The position numbers and the translations under genes are program-made. A DNA stretch of 64,000 nucleotides from Crossiella sp. SN42 (lineage in GTDB: Bacteria > Actinomycetota > Actinomycetes > Mycobacteriales > Pseudonocardiaceae). A model generated the notes under the pieces. The model worked only from the letters and a program-made list of their open reading frames with translations. It ran no database searches and was not told the origin of the DNA. Positions 9,116 to 17,178 of the stretch are shown here, piece by piece (positions within the stretch are counted from its first letter, which is position 1; every line of letters starts with the position of its first letter). The stretch is from positions 1-64,000 of the forward strand of contig NZ_JAMHIV010000030.1 of NCBI RefSeq assembly GCF_023897065.1. The letters run 5' to 3'.

Positions 9116-10351
9116 CTAGGCCGGATCCTCCGTGGGCACATCAAATTCGGCGCGGTAGGCCGCGGTGCGGTGGCGGAGGGCGGACAGGTCGAGGCCCAGT
9201 TCGCCGGGGCGGTAACGGATGCGGCCGAAGCGGTGGGGGTGGCGTTGGGTGTGCAGCTCGGTCATCGCGGTCAGCGCGGGGTCGGTCAGGGGCAGGCCGG
9301 CGGTGGTGTAGACGCGGCGCACCACCGCCGCTGGGTCGTCCCTGATCTCGTGGAGTCCGATGTGGACGGACCGGCCGGGCGGGATCCGGGTGTGGTCGCG
9401 CAGGCAGCGGTCGGTCATGCCGGTCACGCGGTCGGTCCAGTACGCGGCGATGCGGCGTGGGTCGACCTGGGCGCTGGCGAGGCGCTGGGCGTAGGCGAGC
9501 ATGGTGGCCAGGGACGGGGTCACCGCGGCTGGGTCGCGGTGGGTCAGGACGAGGGTGGCGTCGGGGAAGGTGGTCAGCAGGGCGGGGAGTTGTTCGATGT
9601 GCTGCATGGTTTTCAGGGCCCAGCGGCCGCCGCTGTGGCGCCAGCTCAGCACCTGCAGGACCCGGCGCAGGTAGGCGTAGGCCGGGCGTTGCTCGGTGGC
9701 CAGGTACCAGTCGCGGTAGGTGGGCAGCACGGCCTGGGTCTCGAACAGGATCGAGGAGAAGCTCAGTGCCAGCAGGCGGATCTCCTCGTGCACCGAGTCG
9801 GGGCTGACCTCCAGCATGCGTTTCAGGTGCGGCAGGGCCTGCTCGACCACCTCGGCGTAGTGCTGCGCGGCGGGGTCCGGTTCTGGGTCCTCGCCTGGGG
9901 TCTGGGCTTCGGACTCGGTGAGGTGGCGCAGGGCGGGGTCGGCGGCGAGCAGGCCGTGCAGGAAGGTGGTGCCGGAGCGGGGCAGGCCGGCGATGATGAT
10001 GGGCGCGGGCACCGGTTCGGCCAGGATCTCCGGGTGCGCCTTGATCAAGGCCTCTACTCGCAGGCGGGTGCGGAGGAAGCCGAGTAGCTGGTGGTACTGG
10101 CTGAGCAAACCGAGGGGGCTCAGGGCGGCTTCGGTGCGCAGCGCGGTGCAGAGCACGGACAGGGGCTCGTGGAACCAATCCGGGCCGAAGTCCTCGTGGC
10201 CGGTGGCCTCGGCGGCCTCGGTCAGCAGGCGGTCGGGGTGCAGCCGGGCGGCGAGCTTCGCGGGGTCGAGGTTGTGGTTCCAGCGCGCGAGCTCCGGGGG
10301 CAGGCCGGGGGTGGCGAGGTCCTCGATGCGGAAGTCCGCCGGGCCGCTCAT
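9116..10351 (-). CDS. PAPS-dependent sulfotransferase
   Basis: The 411-residue protein has the 5'-phosphosulfate-binding loop LPRSGTTFLHGLL near residue 140 and the 3'-phosphate motif VLTHRDP near 280. Both are typical of the Sulfotransfer_3 family, which transfers sulfate from PAPS to hydroxyl groups. The ATG at 10351 overlaps the stop of the upstream membrane-protein gene (ATGA). An APS kinase fusion at 20712 could supply PAPS, so O-sulfation of the polyketide or a sugar is a reasonable inference. This pair is preceded by a MarR-type element rather than a SARP box. Confidence 0.85.
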   Translation of the reverse strand: MSGPADFRIEDLATPGLPPELARWNHNLDPAKLAARLHPDRLLTEAAEATGHEDFGPDWFHEPLSVLCTALRTEAALSPLGLLSQYHQLLGFLRTRLRVEALIKAHPEILAEPVPAPIIIAGLPRSGTTFLHGLLAADPALRHLTESEAQTPGEDPEPDPAAQHYAEVVEQALPHLKRMLEVSPDSVHEEIRLLALSFSSILFETQAVLPTYRDWYLATEQRPAYAYLRRVLQVLSWRHSGGRWALKTMQHIEQLPALLTTFPDATLVLTHRDPAAVTPSLATMLAYAQRLASAQVDPRRIAAYWTDRVTGMTDRCLRDHTRIPPGRSVHIGLHEIRDDPAAVVRRVYTTAGLPLTDPALTAMTELHTQRHPHRFGRIRYRPGELGLDLSALRHRTAAYRAEFDVPTEDPA

Positions 10352-11034
10352 GCGCCCGCGGCGGCCGGGAACATCCGGGCCACCTGGGCGTCCACGATCT
10401 TCTCCAGCCGCTTGCCCGCCCGCGCCGCGGCCACCAGGCAGACCAGCACGCCGATGACGCCGGGGATCTCGTTGAGCCAGATGGACTCCTGCACGCTGCT
10501 GACGTGGTAGATGATCACCACCCGGATCGCCGCGTAGGCCAGGAACATCACGCACCAGGTGGCGCTGAGCGCGCGGTGGATGCGCAGGAACTCGCGGGAG
10601 TGCTCGGCGCACCACTCGTAGGCGGTCAGCCGGTGCGGATCTCCCTTGTACGCCATGGGTTTGGACACATCCACGGTGATCGGCCGGGAGGTGAAGGTGT
10701 TGACCAGGATCCAGATGCCGGCGATGGCGATGTAGAGCGAGCCCCTGGCCAGGATCAGCCTGGGGTCCTGGAAGGTGAAGTCCAGCACCAGACCGACGGC
10801 CACCTCCACGATCACCAGCACGCCCAGGTTGTCCAGCTTGCCCCGGCGGATGGTGTTGGCCAGGGAGTTCGCCGCGGTGAGCAGGCCGCCGGTGACCAGG
10901 GCCCAGAAGTCGCTGGCGCCGAGGGACTTCAGGATGAAGTAGGTCGCGATGGGGATGATCACGTCCAGCGCGTACGGCAGGACGCCGAGCAGGCCCCTGC
11001 TCTGCCGGGGCGTCGCCGCGGGCGATGTGGACAT
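10348..11034 (-). CDS. VC0807-family integral membrane protein
   Basis: This 228-residue protein has about five or six transmembrane helices and an N-terminal pattern (LDVIIPIATYFILKSLGA) of the VC0807 family, whose function is unknown. A paralogue lies at 40680-41357. The ATG at 11034 is preceded by GAGAGGAACC. It is translationally coupled to the sulfotransferase, suggesting a membrane role linked to the sulfated product, perhaps transport or resistance. That is inference. Confidence 0.75.
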   Translation of the reverse strand: MSTSPAATPRQSRGLLGVLPYALDVIIPIATYFILKSLGASDFWALVTGGLLTAANSLANTIRRGKLDNLGVLVIVEVAVGLVLDFTFQDPRLILARGSLYIAIAGIWILVNTFTSRPITVDVSKPMAYKGDPHRLTAYEWCAEHSREFLRIHRALSATWCVMFLAYAAIRVVIIYHVSSVQESIWLNEIPGVIGVLVCLVAAARAGKRLEKIVDAQVARMFPAAAGA

Positions 11035-11079
11035 AGCTGAGGTTCCTCTCAAAGGCCGCAGGGCGGTGCGGTGCCGCCT

Positions 11080-11118
11080 CCGCCACCATAGAATTACTTG
11101 CGCGTGTTAATCAAGTAT
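11080..11118 (-). promoter_or_regulatory. Promoter with MarR-type operator upstream of 11034
   Basis: On the minus strand, TTGATT and TATGGT are separated by 16 bp, a good -35/-10 pair. Overlapping it is a perfect inverted repeat TACTTG-N11-CAAGTA (11095-11117). The block GCAAGTAATTCTATGGTGG matches GCAAGTAGTTCTACGATGG in front of the MarR gene at 16 of 19 positions. This points to control by that MarR protein. Confidence 0.6.
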
Positions 11119-12114
11119 CTCGGCCCGGCGTGCCACCACGAGCGTGTCCCGAGCGCCCAGCGGCACCGCGGAAACCGGGGTGAACCCGGCATCTCGGAGG
11201 TATCCGGCGCAGTCCCGCGCGCTGTACTCCGCGCCGCCCTCGGTGACCAGCAGCATGTTCAGGCTGACGATCAGCGGGCCGAGCTCGGCCGGGTCGCCGA
11301 GCATCGCGTCGTAGACCAGCACCGCCCCGCGCGGTTCGACCGCCTCGTGCGCCTTGCGCAGCAGGGCCACCCGCTGCGCCGGCGACCAGTTGTGCAGCAC
11401 GTGCCCGAAGACCAGCACCTCGGCGCGCGGCAGCGGGTCGGTGAAGAAGTCCCCCGGCTCGAACCGCACCCGGTCGGCCACGCCGAGCCCGGCCAGGTGC
11501 TGCTCGGCCTCCGCCTTGACCGCGGGCAGGTCGAACACCGCGCCGCTGAGGCCGGGATGGGCCTGGGCGAGGCGGCCGAGCAGGTTGCCGCGGGCTCCCC
11601 CGATGTCGGCCACCGTGCGGTGCTCCGCCCACGGGAACGCCTCGGCCAGCGCGGGCGCCAGCGGGCCGTTGACCGCGTCCATCATGGCCAGGAACCGGCG
11701 CAGCTCGGCGGGTTCGGCCATTACCGCCGACAGCGGGGCGCGGTGCTGCGGCACACCGGTGCGCAGGGCCTGGCCGAGGTGTTGCCAGGCGGGGTAGAGC
11801 ATCCGGTCGGCCCTGGCCAGGAAGCCGCCGAGGAAGGAGAGCCGGTCGCGGACCAGGAACTCGGCGGCCACCTCGGTGTTGCGGTAGCGGCCATCGGACT
11901 CCGCCAGCAGCCCCAGCGCGGTCAGCGCGGCGAGGAAGTGCGGCACGCCTCTGGGGTGCAGGTCCAGTTCGGCGGCGAGCTCCGCGGCGGTGGCCGGGCC
12001 GCGCGCCAAGGCGCTGAACAGGTCCAGTTCCACGGCGGTGAGCAGGAGTTTGGCCTCGGCGAAGGCGTAGCCCAGGCGTCGGAGGTCGGCCGCACCGGTG
12101 AGTTGTGCCGTCAT
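11107..12114 (-). CDS. SAM-dependent O-methyltransferase (TcmN/DnrK type)
   Basis: A 335-residue protein with an N-terminal winged-helix dimerisation region (about 20-105) and a C-terminal Rossmann methyltransferase domain. It has the SAM motif VADIGGARGNLLGRL, the acidic VFDLP and the GDFF/HVLHNW block of class I plant-type O-methyltransferases common in aromatic polyketide clusters. It probably methylates a phenolic or sugar hydroxyl. It has its own SARP-like box on the minus strand, ending in a leaderless ATG at 12114. The gene at 47530 belongs to the same family. Confidence 0.88.
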   Translation of the reverse strand: MTAQLTGAADLRRLGYAFAEAKLLLTAVELDLFSALARGPATAAELAAELDLHPRGVPHFLAALTALGLLAESDGRYRNTEVAAEFLVRDRLSFLGGFLARADRMLYPAWQHLGQALRTGVPQHRAPLSAVMAEPAELRRFLAMMDAVNGPLAPALAEAFPWAEHRTVADIGGARGNLLGRLAQAHPGLSGAVFDLPAVKAEAEQHLAGLGVADRVRFEPGDFFTDPLPRAEVLVFGHVLHNWSPAQRVALLRKAHEAVEPRGAVLVYDAMLGDPAELGPLIVSLNMLLVTEGGAEYSARDCAGYLRDAGFTPVSAVPLGARDTLVVARRAEILD

Positions 12115-12120
12115 GCGGCC

Positions 12121-12165
12121 AGCCTGCCCGGGGCGGCTGGGCTCGTGCTGGTGTGGCGCTGAGCC
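12121..12165 (-). promoter_or_regulatory. SARP box and -10 for methyltransferase 12114
   Basis: Reading toward 12114, heptads GGCTCAG, ACACCAG and AGCCCAG lie at 11-bp intervals (12165-12137). Ten bases later comes CAGGCT (12126-12121), and six bases later the ATG. All three heptads end in CAG. This is the clearest example of the element in the window. Confidence 0.65.
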
Positions 12166-12206
12166 CAGAACCGCTGGAGCGGCGCTGGATCGGGCGGTGC
12201 TGGGCT
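12162..12206 (+). promoter_or_regulatory. Candidate SARP box for the 12213 operon
   Basis: AGCCCAG (12162), GCTGGAG (12173) and GCTGGAT (12184) repeat every 11 bp. A weak hexamer TGGGCT follows after 10 bp, and GTG 12213 six bases on. It overlaps the divergent box for 12114. The geometry supports GTG 12213 as the start, but two heptads depart from the CAG-ending form. Confidence 0.4.
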
Positions 12207-12212
12207 GCCGTC

Positions 12213-13157
12213 GTGGAGCACACAGCGCACCGGATCGACGTCCACCAGCACGCCGTGCCGCCGGAGATCGCCGAGGCGATGCGGGCGGCGGGCGCGCCGT
12301 TCGTGCCCGCCTGGTCGCTGACGGAGACCTGGCGGGTGCTGGCGGAGAACAAGATCGCCGCCGGGCTGGTGTCCAATCCGGTTCCCGGCGGGTTCCTGCA
12401 CGGGGCGCGGCAGGCCGCCGGGTTCGTCAGGGCCGCCAACGAGGCCTCCGCCGAGCTGGTGCGGGAGTATCCGGCCCGGTTCGGGTTGCTGGCCGCGCTG
12501 CCGATGCCGCACGTGGACGCCGCGCTGGCCGAGCTCGCCCACGCCTATGACGTGCTGGGCGCGGACGGGGTGGTGCTGATCCCGCAGGCCGAGGGCCGCT
12601 ATCTCGGCTCCGGCGAGCACGACCCGGTCTTCGCCGAGCTGGACCGGCGGGGCGCGGTGGTGCTGGTGCACCCGATGATGCTGCCCGGCGGGCCGGTGGC
12701 CGATCCGCCCTCGGTGCTGGCCGACTTCCTGCTGGACACCACCAGGGGCGCGCTCAGCCTGATGCTGGCCGAGGTGCCCGACCGCTACCCGCGGATCCGT
12801 TTTGTGCTCGCGCACGCCGGTGGTTTCCTGCCCTATGCCGCCGCCCGGATCGGCGCGCTGGGCGGGCAGTTCTTCGGCCTGTCCCCCGCGCGGCTGCGCG
12901 ACTACCTCGGCCGCTTCCACTACGACCTGGCGCTGTCCGCGCCCTCCGCGCTGCCCAGCCTGCTGGCCGCGGTGCCGCCGGAGCGGGTGCTCTTCGGCAC
13001 CGACTGGTGCGCGGTGCCGCCGGAGCTGGTGGCCGCCAACACCGAGGGCTACCGGCGCGCGCCCGGACTGGACGAGCGCGCCAGGGCGCTGATCGACCGG
13101 GACAACGCGCTGCGCCTGTTCCCCGCACTGGCCAGGCGACTCGACCCCTCGGCCTGA
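12213..13157 (+). CDS. Amidohydrolase-2 family enzyme (ACMSD-like decarboxylase)
   Basis: This 314-residue TIM-barrel protein carries the metal-ligand pattern of the amidohydrolase-2 family: IDVHQH at the N-terminus, VLVHPMM, LAHAGG and FGTDW. Members such as aminocarboxymuconate-semialdehyde decarboxylase remove carboxyl groups from aromatic or dienoic acids. Decarboxylation of a polyketide carboxyl is therefore a plausible role; a hydrolase is the alternative. The GTG at 12213 is chosen because upstream residues are not family-like and a promoter-like element ends there. It opens a plus-strand operon running to 17178. Confidence 0.75.
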   Translation: MEHTAHRIDVHQHAVPPEIAEAMRAAGAPFVPAWSLTETWRVLAENKIAAGLVSNPVPGGFLHGARQAAGFVRAANEASAELVREYPARFGLLAALPMPHVDAALAELAHAYDVLGADGVVLIPQAEGRYLGSGEHDPVFAELDRRGAVVLVHPMMLPGGPVADPPSVLADFLLDTTRGALSLMLAEVPDRYPRIRFVLAHAGGFLPYAAARIGALGGQFFGLSPARLRDYLGRFHYDLALSAPSALPSLLAAVPPERVLFGTDWCAVPPELVAANTEGYRRAPGLDERARALIDRDNALRLFPALARRLDPSA

Positions 13158-13166
13158 GGAGGCACC

Positions 13167-14102
13167 GTGCCGCTCACCGCACCGGAACTCGACCGCACCG
13201 GCCGCGCCATCCACCGGGCGGTGATCATCGGCGGCGCCGGGTTCATCGGCAGCAGTCTCAGCGCGGCGCTGACCAGCTGCCACATCGACACCGCCTGCTT
13301 CACCAGGCGCTCGCCGTTCCTGCACCAGGACGAGCTGAGCTATCCGTTGCACACCACCAGGATCGTCTACTACCTGGCCAGCAGCATCAACCCGGCGCTC
13401 GGTGAGGCGCACCCGGACTGGGCGGCCGCCGACCTGGCGCTGTTCGGGCGCCTGCTGCGCCGCCTGGCCCGGCTGGCGGAGCCACCGGCGGTGGTGCTGA
13501 CCAGCTCCGGCGGCACGGTCTACGACCAGGCCGTGCCGCCGCCCTACGCCGAAACCGACCCGGTGCGGGCCACCGGTCGTTACGGCGCGGCGAAACTGGC
13601 CCTGGAGCAGGAGCTGTTCCGGCACTCCGATCGGGTGCCGGGCGCGATCCTTCGTCTGTCCAATGTGTACGGACCGGGGCAGCGGGCGGTCAAGGGCCAG
13701 GGGGTGCTGGCGCACTGGCTCGGCGCGGTGCTGGACGATCGTCCACTGAGGATAGTCGGCGATCCGGCGGCCAGCCGGGACTACGTGCACATCGACGACC
13801 TGGTGGCCGCGATCCACCTGCTGGACCGGCACATCCGCACCGGCGGCCTGGCCGGGCGGGGCGAGCCGCTGGTGCTCAACATCGGCTCCGGGCGACCCAC
13901 CTCGCTGACCGAGCTGGTGCGGGTGGTGCGCGCGGCCACCGGCCGGGACGTGCCGGTGGAGCTGCTGCCGGCGCGGCGCTACGACCGGCAGCACGTGTGG
14001 CTGGACGTGCGCGCGGCGGCCGCGGTGCTGGGCTGGCGGCCGGTCACCGGGCTCGCCGAGGGGGTGGCCGGGATGTGGCGGTGGCTGCGCGCCCGGCCGT
14101 GA
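13167..14102 (+). CDS. NAD-dependent sugar epimerase/4-ketoreductase
   Basis: This 311-residue extended SDR has the Rossmann motif VIIGGAGFIGSS, the catalytic TSSGGTVYD/YGAAK pair (Ser/Tyr/Lys) and the sugar-binding LSNVYGPGQ and SRDYVHIDDL motifs. Such proteins reduce or epimerise NDP-4-keto-6-deoxyhexoses. With dehydratases elsewhere in the cluster, a C-4 ketoreductase or epimerase in deoxysugar synthesis is likely. The start is GTG 13167 with GAGGAGG upstream. Confidence 0.8.
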   Translation: MPLTAPELDRTGRAIHRAVIIGGAGFIGSSLSAALTSCHIDTACFTRRSPFLHQDELSYPLHTTRIVYYLASSINPALGEAHPDWAAADLALFGRLLRRLARLAEPPAVVLTSSGGTVYDQAVPPPYAETDPVRATGRYGAAKLALEQELFRHSDRVPGAILRLSNVYGPGQRAVKGQGVLAHWLGAVLDDRPLRIVGDPAASRDYVHIDDLVAAIHLLDRHIRTGGLAGRGEPLVLNIGSGRPTSLTELVRVVRAATGRDVPVELLPARRYDRQHVWLDVRAAAAVLGWRPVTGLAEGVAGMWRWLRARP

Positions 14103-14112
14103 TCCGAGCACG

Positions 14113-14151
14113 GCACCAGCGCCAGCCCGCACCATCTGCTCCGACAACGCT
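14113..14151 (+). promoter_or_regulatory. Weak candidate SARP box upstream of 14171
   Basis: GCACCAT (14129) is followed after 10 bp by AACGCT (14146), the same spacing as other boxes. The two upstream heptads (AGCACGG, AGCGCCA) fit poorly. The 68-bp gap is otherwise empty, and a GGGAG ribosome site precedes the ATG. Confidence 0.25.
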
Positions 14152-14170
14152 TTCGGCACACCGATGGGAG

Positions 14171-14917
14171 ATGAGTGTCGTGCTAGCCGAAACCATGGCC
14201 CGCGCCGGCCAGGGACTGCTCGGGACCACCCCGCCGAACGGCCGGGCCTACTGGTCGGCCCGGTTCTGGGACCGGGACAAGGCCGAGCGGCATCCGGTGC
14301 TGGCCCCGGAGTTCCTGCGCCAGCGGGAGACCATCGCCCGCTACCTGCGCGAGTACGGCGGCCAGGCGGCGACCTCGCTGGAGTTCGGTTGCGGCACCGG
14401 GGAGTTCACCCGGCTGACCGCGCTGGGCACCCCGGTGGCCGAGATGACCGCGCTGGACATCTCCGCGCAGGCCATCGAGATCGCCAGGGGCAAGGTCGAG
14501 CACGCCAACATCGAGTTCGTGCGCGGGGACTTCTGGGCCGAGCACGGCCTGGCCCCGGCCGACCTGGTGGTGTGCGTGGACGCGATCCACCACCTCGGCG
14601 ACGTGCGCGCGGTGCTGCGGCGGCTGCGGAGCTTCGTCAAGCCGGGCGGGGTGTTCATCGGCAACCTGTTCACCCTGGACAACTTCCACGAGTTCGAGCG
14701 GCTGCGCTACGGCGCGCTGGAACACCTGTGGCGCACCACGATGTTCCTCGGCTCCGCGGTGCTGATCAGGGCCAGCGGTGGCAGGCTGCGCTCCGGTTCG
14801 CACCGCACCCAGCTGCTGCCCTCCGCCCAAGGGCAGCGGCTGCTCGCCGAGGAGTTCGGCGAGGTGCTGGAGGTCTCGGCCGACCCGTACTTCACCGCCT
14901 TCGCCTGCCGGGGCTGA
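14171..14917 (+). CDS. Class I SAM-dependent methyltransferase
   Basis: This 248-residue protein has the SAM-binding motif SLEFGCGTGEFTRL (about residues 72-85), the acidic ALDIS turn, and VVCVDAIHHLGD, typical of the Methyltransf_11/25 superfamily. The opening residues include a WSARFWDRDKAE segment seen in small-molecule methyltransferases. The target (C-, N- or O-) cannot be told. It lies between sugar-modifying genes, so sugar methylation is possible. ATG 14171 is preceded by GGGAG. Confidence 0.82.
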   Translation: MSVVLAETMARAGQGLLGTTPPNGRAYWSARFWDRDKAERHPVLAPEFLRQRETIARYLREYGGQAATSLEFGCGTGEFTRLTALGTPVAEMTALDISAQAIEIARGKVEHANIEFVRGDFWAEHGLAPADLVVCVDAIHHLGDVRAVLRRLRSFVKPGGVFIGNLFTLDNFHEFERLRYGALEHLWRTTMFLGSAVLIRASGGRLRSGSHRTQLLPSAQGQRLLAEEFGEVLEVSADPYFTAFACRG

Positions 14918-14919
14918 GC

Positions 14920-15975
14920 GTGCGGGTGCTGGTCACCGGCGGCGCTGGGTTCATCGGCAGGCACCTGGTCGCCGAACTGGCCGCCGCCGGGCACGAGGTG
15001 CGGGTGCTGGACGCGCTGCTGCCGGAAAGCCATCCCGGTGGCGCACCGCCGGAACTGCCCGCCGGGGTGGAGTTCGTGCACGGCGACCTGCGGGACGCCG
15101 ACGCCGTGGACCGGGCGCTGCGCGGGGTGGACCTGGTCAGCCACCAGGCCGCGGTGGTGGGGCGGGGCCGGGAGGTCCTGGACGCCGCCCACCACGTCTC
15201 CTGCAACGACCTGGGCACCGCGGTCCTGGTGGCCGCGATGGCCCGGCGCGAGGTGCCGCGGCTGCTGATGGCGGGCACGGTGGCCATCTACGGCGACAGC
15301 CGCTACGACTGCCCGGTGCACGGGCGGGTGCGGCCGGAACGCCGCTCCCGCGCGGACCTGGCGGCCGGGCGGTTCGAGCCGCGCTGCGGGCAGTGCGGGG
15401 CGGAGCTGGTGGCCAGCGCGGTCACCGAGGAGGACGTGGCCGACCCGCCGCGCAACATCTACGCGGTCAGCAAGTTCGCCCAGGAGCTGCTGGCCGGGAC
15501 CTGGGCCAGGGAGACCGGTGGCCAGGCCGTGGTGCTGCGCTACCACAACGTGTACGGGCCGCACATCCCTTACCAGAGCCCGTACTCCGGGGTGGCCGCG
15601 GTGTTCCGCAGCGCGGTGGCCAGGGGTCAGGCGCCGGAGGTGTACGAGGACGGTGGCAGCCTGCGCGACTTCGTGCACGTGCGCGACGTGGCCGCCGCGC
15701 ACACCGCGGCCCTGGCCTGGACCGGCGGCGGCTTCCGCGCGTTCAACATCGCCAGCGGCGTGCCGCGTTCGATCGGTGAGGTGGCCGCCGCGCTGGCGGC
15801 CGCGGTGGGCGCGCCCGAACCGGTGGTCACCGGCCGGTTCCGGATCGGCGACGTGCGGCACATCGTGGCCGCGCCGGCGCGGGCGCTCCGCGAGCTGGCC
15901 TGGCGGCCTGCCGTGGACTTCGAGACCGGCATGAAGGAGTTCGCCACCGCGCCGATGCGCGGTGGCCCGTCCTGA
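14920..15975 (+). CDS. NAD-dependent epimerase, dTDP-L-rhamnose 4-epimerase-like
   Basis: A 351-residue extended SDR with VLVTGGAGFIG at the N-terminus and the NIYAVSKFA (Tyr-x3-Lys) active site. Between strands it has a cysteine insert (CPVHG ... RCGQCG) likely to bind zinc. I recall this insert from dTDP-L-rhamnose 4-epimerase-like proteins (WbiB type), which interconvert L-rhamnose and 6-deoxy-L-talose; that link is from memory. GTG 14920 lies two bases after the preceding stop. It supplies or alters an NDP-6-deoxyhexose for the glycosyltransferases. Confidence 0.78.
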   Translation: MRVLVTGGAGFIGRHLVAELAAAGHEVRVLDALLPESHPGGAPPELPAGVEFVHGDLRDADAVDRALRGVDLVSHQAAVVGRGREVLDAAHHVSCNDLGTAVLVAAMARREVPRLLMAGTVAIYGDSRYDCPVHGRVRPERRSRADLAAGRFEPRCGQCGAELVASAVTEEDVADPPRNIYAVSKFAQELLAGTWARETGGQAVVLRYHNVYGPHIPYQSPYSGVAAVFRSAVARGQAPEVYEDGGSLRDFVHVRDVAAAHTAALAWTGGGFRAFNIASGVPRSIGEVAAALAAAVGAPEPVVTGRFRIGDVRHIVAAPARALRELAWRPAVDFETGMKEFATAPMRGGPS

Positions 15976-15984
15976 GGGAGCGTT

Positions 15985-17178
15985 GTGGCACTGCGGGTGG
16001 CGATCGCCGGGGCCGGGGTGGGCGGGCTGTGCCTGGCCCAGGGCCTGCGCGCAGCCGGGGCGCAAGTCGCTGTGTACGAACGGGATCCGGCCGTGCGCAG
16101 CCGGCACCAGGGCTACCGGCTGCGCGTCGACCGGCACGGGAACGCGGCGCTGCGGGCCTGCCTGCCACCGGAGCTGCACGAGCTGTTCCTGGCCACCGCC
16201 TGCCCGCCGTACATGTCCAGGGGCAGCGTCTACGACCACCACCTCACCCTGCGGCACACCCACCGCGACCCGGCCCCCTTCGACCCGGCCCAGGCCAGCC
16301 GGGGGGTGAACCGGCTGACCCTGCGCCAGGTCCTGCTGGCCGGGCTCGACGACACCGTCCACTTCGGACACACCGTGCTGGGCTACTCGTCCACCGGTGA
16401 GGGAGTCCGGGTGCACTTCGCCGGTGGCGGCAGCGCGGAGGCGGACCTGCTGGTCGGCGCGGACGGCATCAACTCGGTGATCCGGCGGCAGCTGCTGCCC
16501 GCCGCCGGGGTGGTGGACACCGGCCTGCGCGCGATCTACGGTCAGGCCCCGCTGACCTCGGCACTGCGCGAGCTGCTGCCCGCCGGGCTGTTCGGTGGCT
16601 CCTGCCCCGTGCTCGGCCCGCACCGGCGCACCCTGGCCCTGGGTTCCTTCGAGCCGGTGACGCCACCGGCCGTGGCGGATCCCCGGCTGGATCCGGTGGC
16701 CGCCTACCTGAAGTGGACCCTGGTGGCGCCCGGGTTCACCCTGACCGAGCCGGAACTGTGGACGGCGACCCCGCGACGGCTGCTGGAGGAGGCGCGGCAG
16801 GCGATCGCGGGCTGGCATCCCGCGCTGGCGGAACTGCTGGCCCGCTCGGTGGTCCCGGTGACCTTTCCGCTGGCGATCCGGGCAGGCAGCGCGGTGCCGG
16901 CGTGGCCGAGCGGGCCGGTGACCGTGCTGGGCGATGCCGTGCACGCCACCACGCCGGTGGGCGGCACCGGCGCGAACACCGCGCTGCGCGATGCCGCCCT
17001 GCTCACTCAACGGCTGCGGCCGGTGCTCACCGGCGCGGCCGGGTTGCGGGAGGCGGTGTCCGGGTACGAGGCGGAGATGCGCGAGTACGGCAGCGCGGCG
17101 GTGCGGAACTCGTTGCTGGGGGCCGAGAGGATCTTCCGCGCGGACCCCCGCGAGTTCAGCCCGGCGCTGACCCGCTGA
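15985..17178 (+). CDS. FAD-dependent aromatic monooxygenase
   Basis: This 397-residue class A flavoprotein has the dinucleotide-binding motif AIAGAGVGGLCLAQGL at the start, the DG motif LLVGADGINSVIR near 160, and the FAD ribityl motif VLGDAVHATTPVGGTGAN near 310. It probably hydroxylates or oxidatively rearranges the polyketide core using NAD(P)H and O2. It ends the plus-strand operon 12213-17178, and its last 23 bases overlap the convergent GT2 gene. GTG start with GAGGG upstream. Confidence 0.88.
   Translation: MALRVAIAGAGVGGLCLAQGLRAAGAQVAVYERDPAVRSRHQGYRLRVDRHGNAALRACLPPELHELFLATACPPYMSRGSVYDHHLTLRHTHRDPAPFDPAQASRGVNRLTLRQVLLAGLDDTVHFGHTVLGYSSTGEGVRVHFAGGGSAEADLLVGADGINSVIRRQLLPAAGVVDTGLRAIYGQAPLTSALRELLPAGLFGGSCPVLGPHRRTLALGSFEPVTPPAVADPRLDPVAAYLKWTLVAPGFTLTEPELWTATPRRLLEEARQAIAGWHPALAELLARSVVPVTFPLAIRAGSAVPAWPSGPVTVLGDAVHATTPVGGTGANTALRDAALLTQRLRPVLTGAAGLREAVSGYEAEMREYGSAAVRNSLLGAERIFRADPREFSPALTR

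Noticed and set aside
9116-11089. A 657-codon frame suggesting a membrane-protein/sulfotransferase fusion
   Set aside because: The upstream part is the membrane-protein gene out of frame; the sulfotransferase starts at ATG 10351 with an ATGA overlap.
14113-14151. A full SARP box before 14171
   Set aside because: Only one good heptad at the correct distance from a -10-like hexamer; kept as a low-confidence feature, not counted as a strong site.
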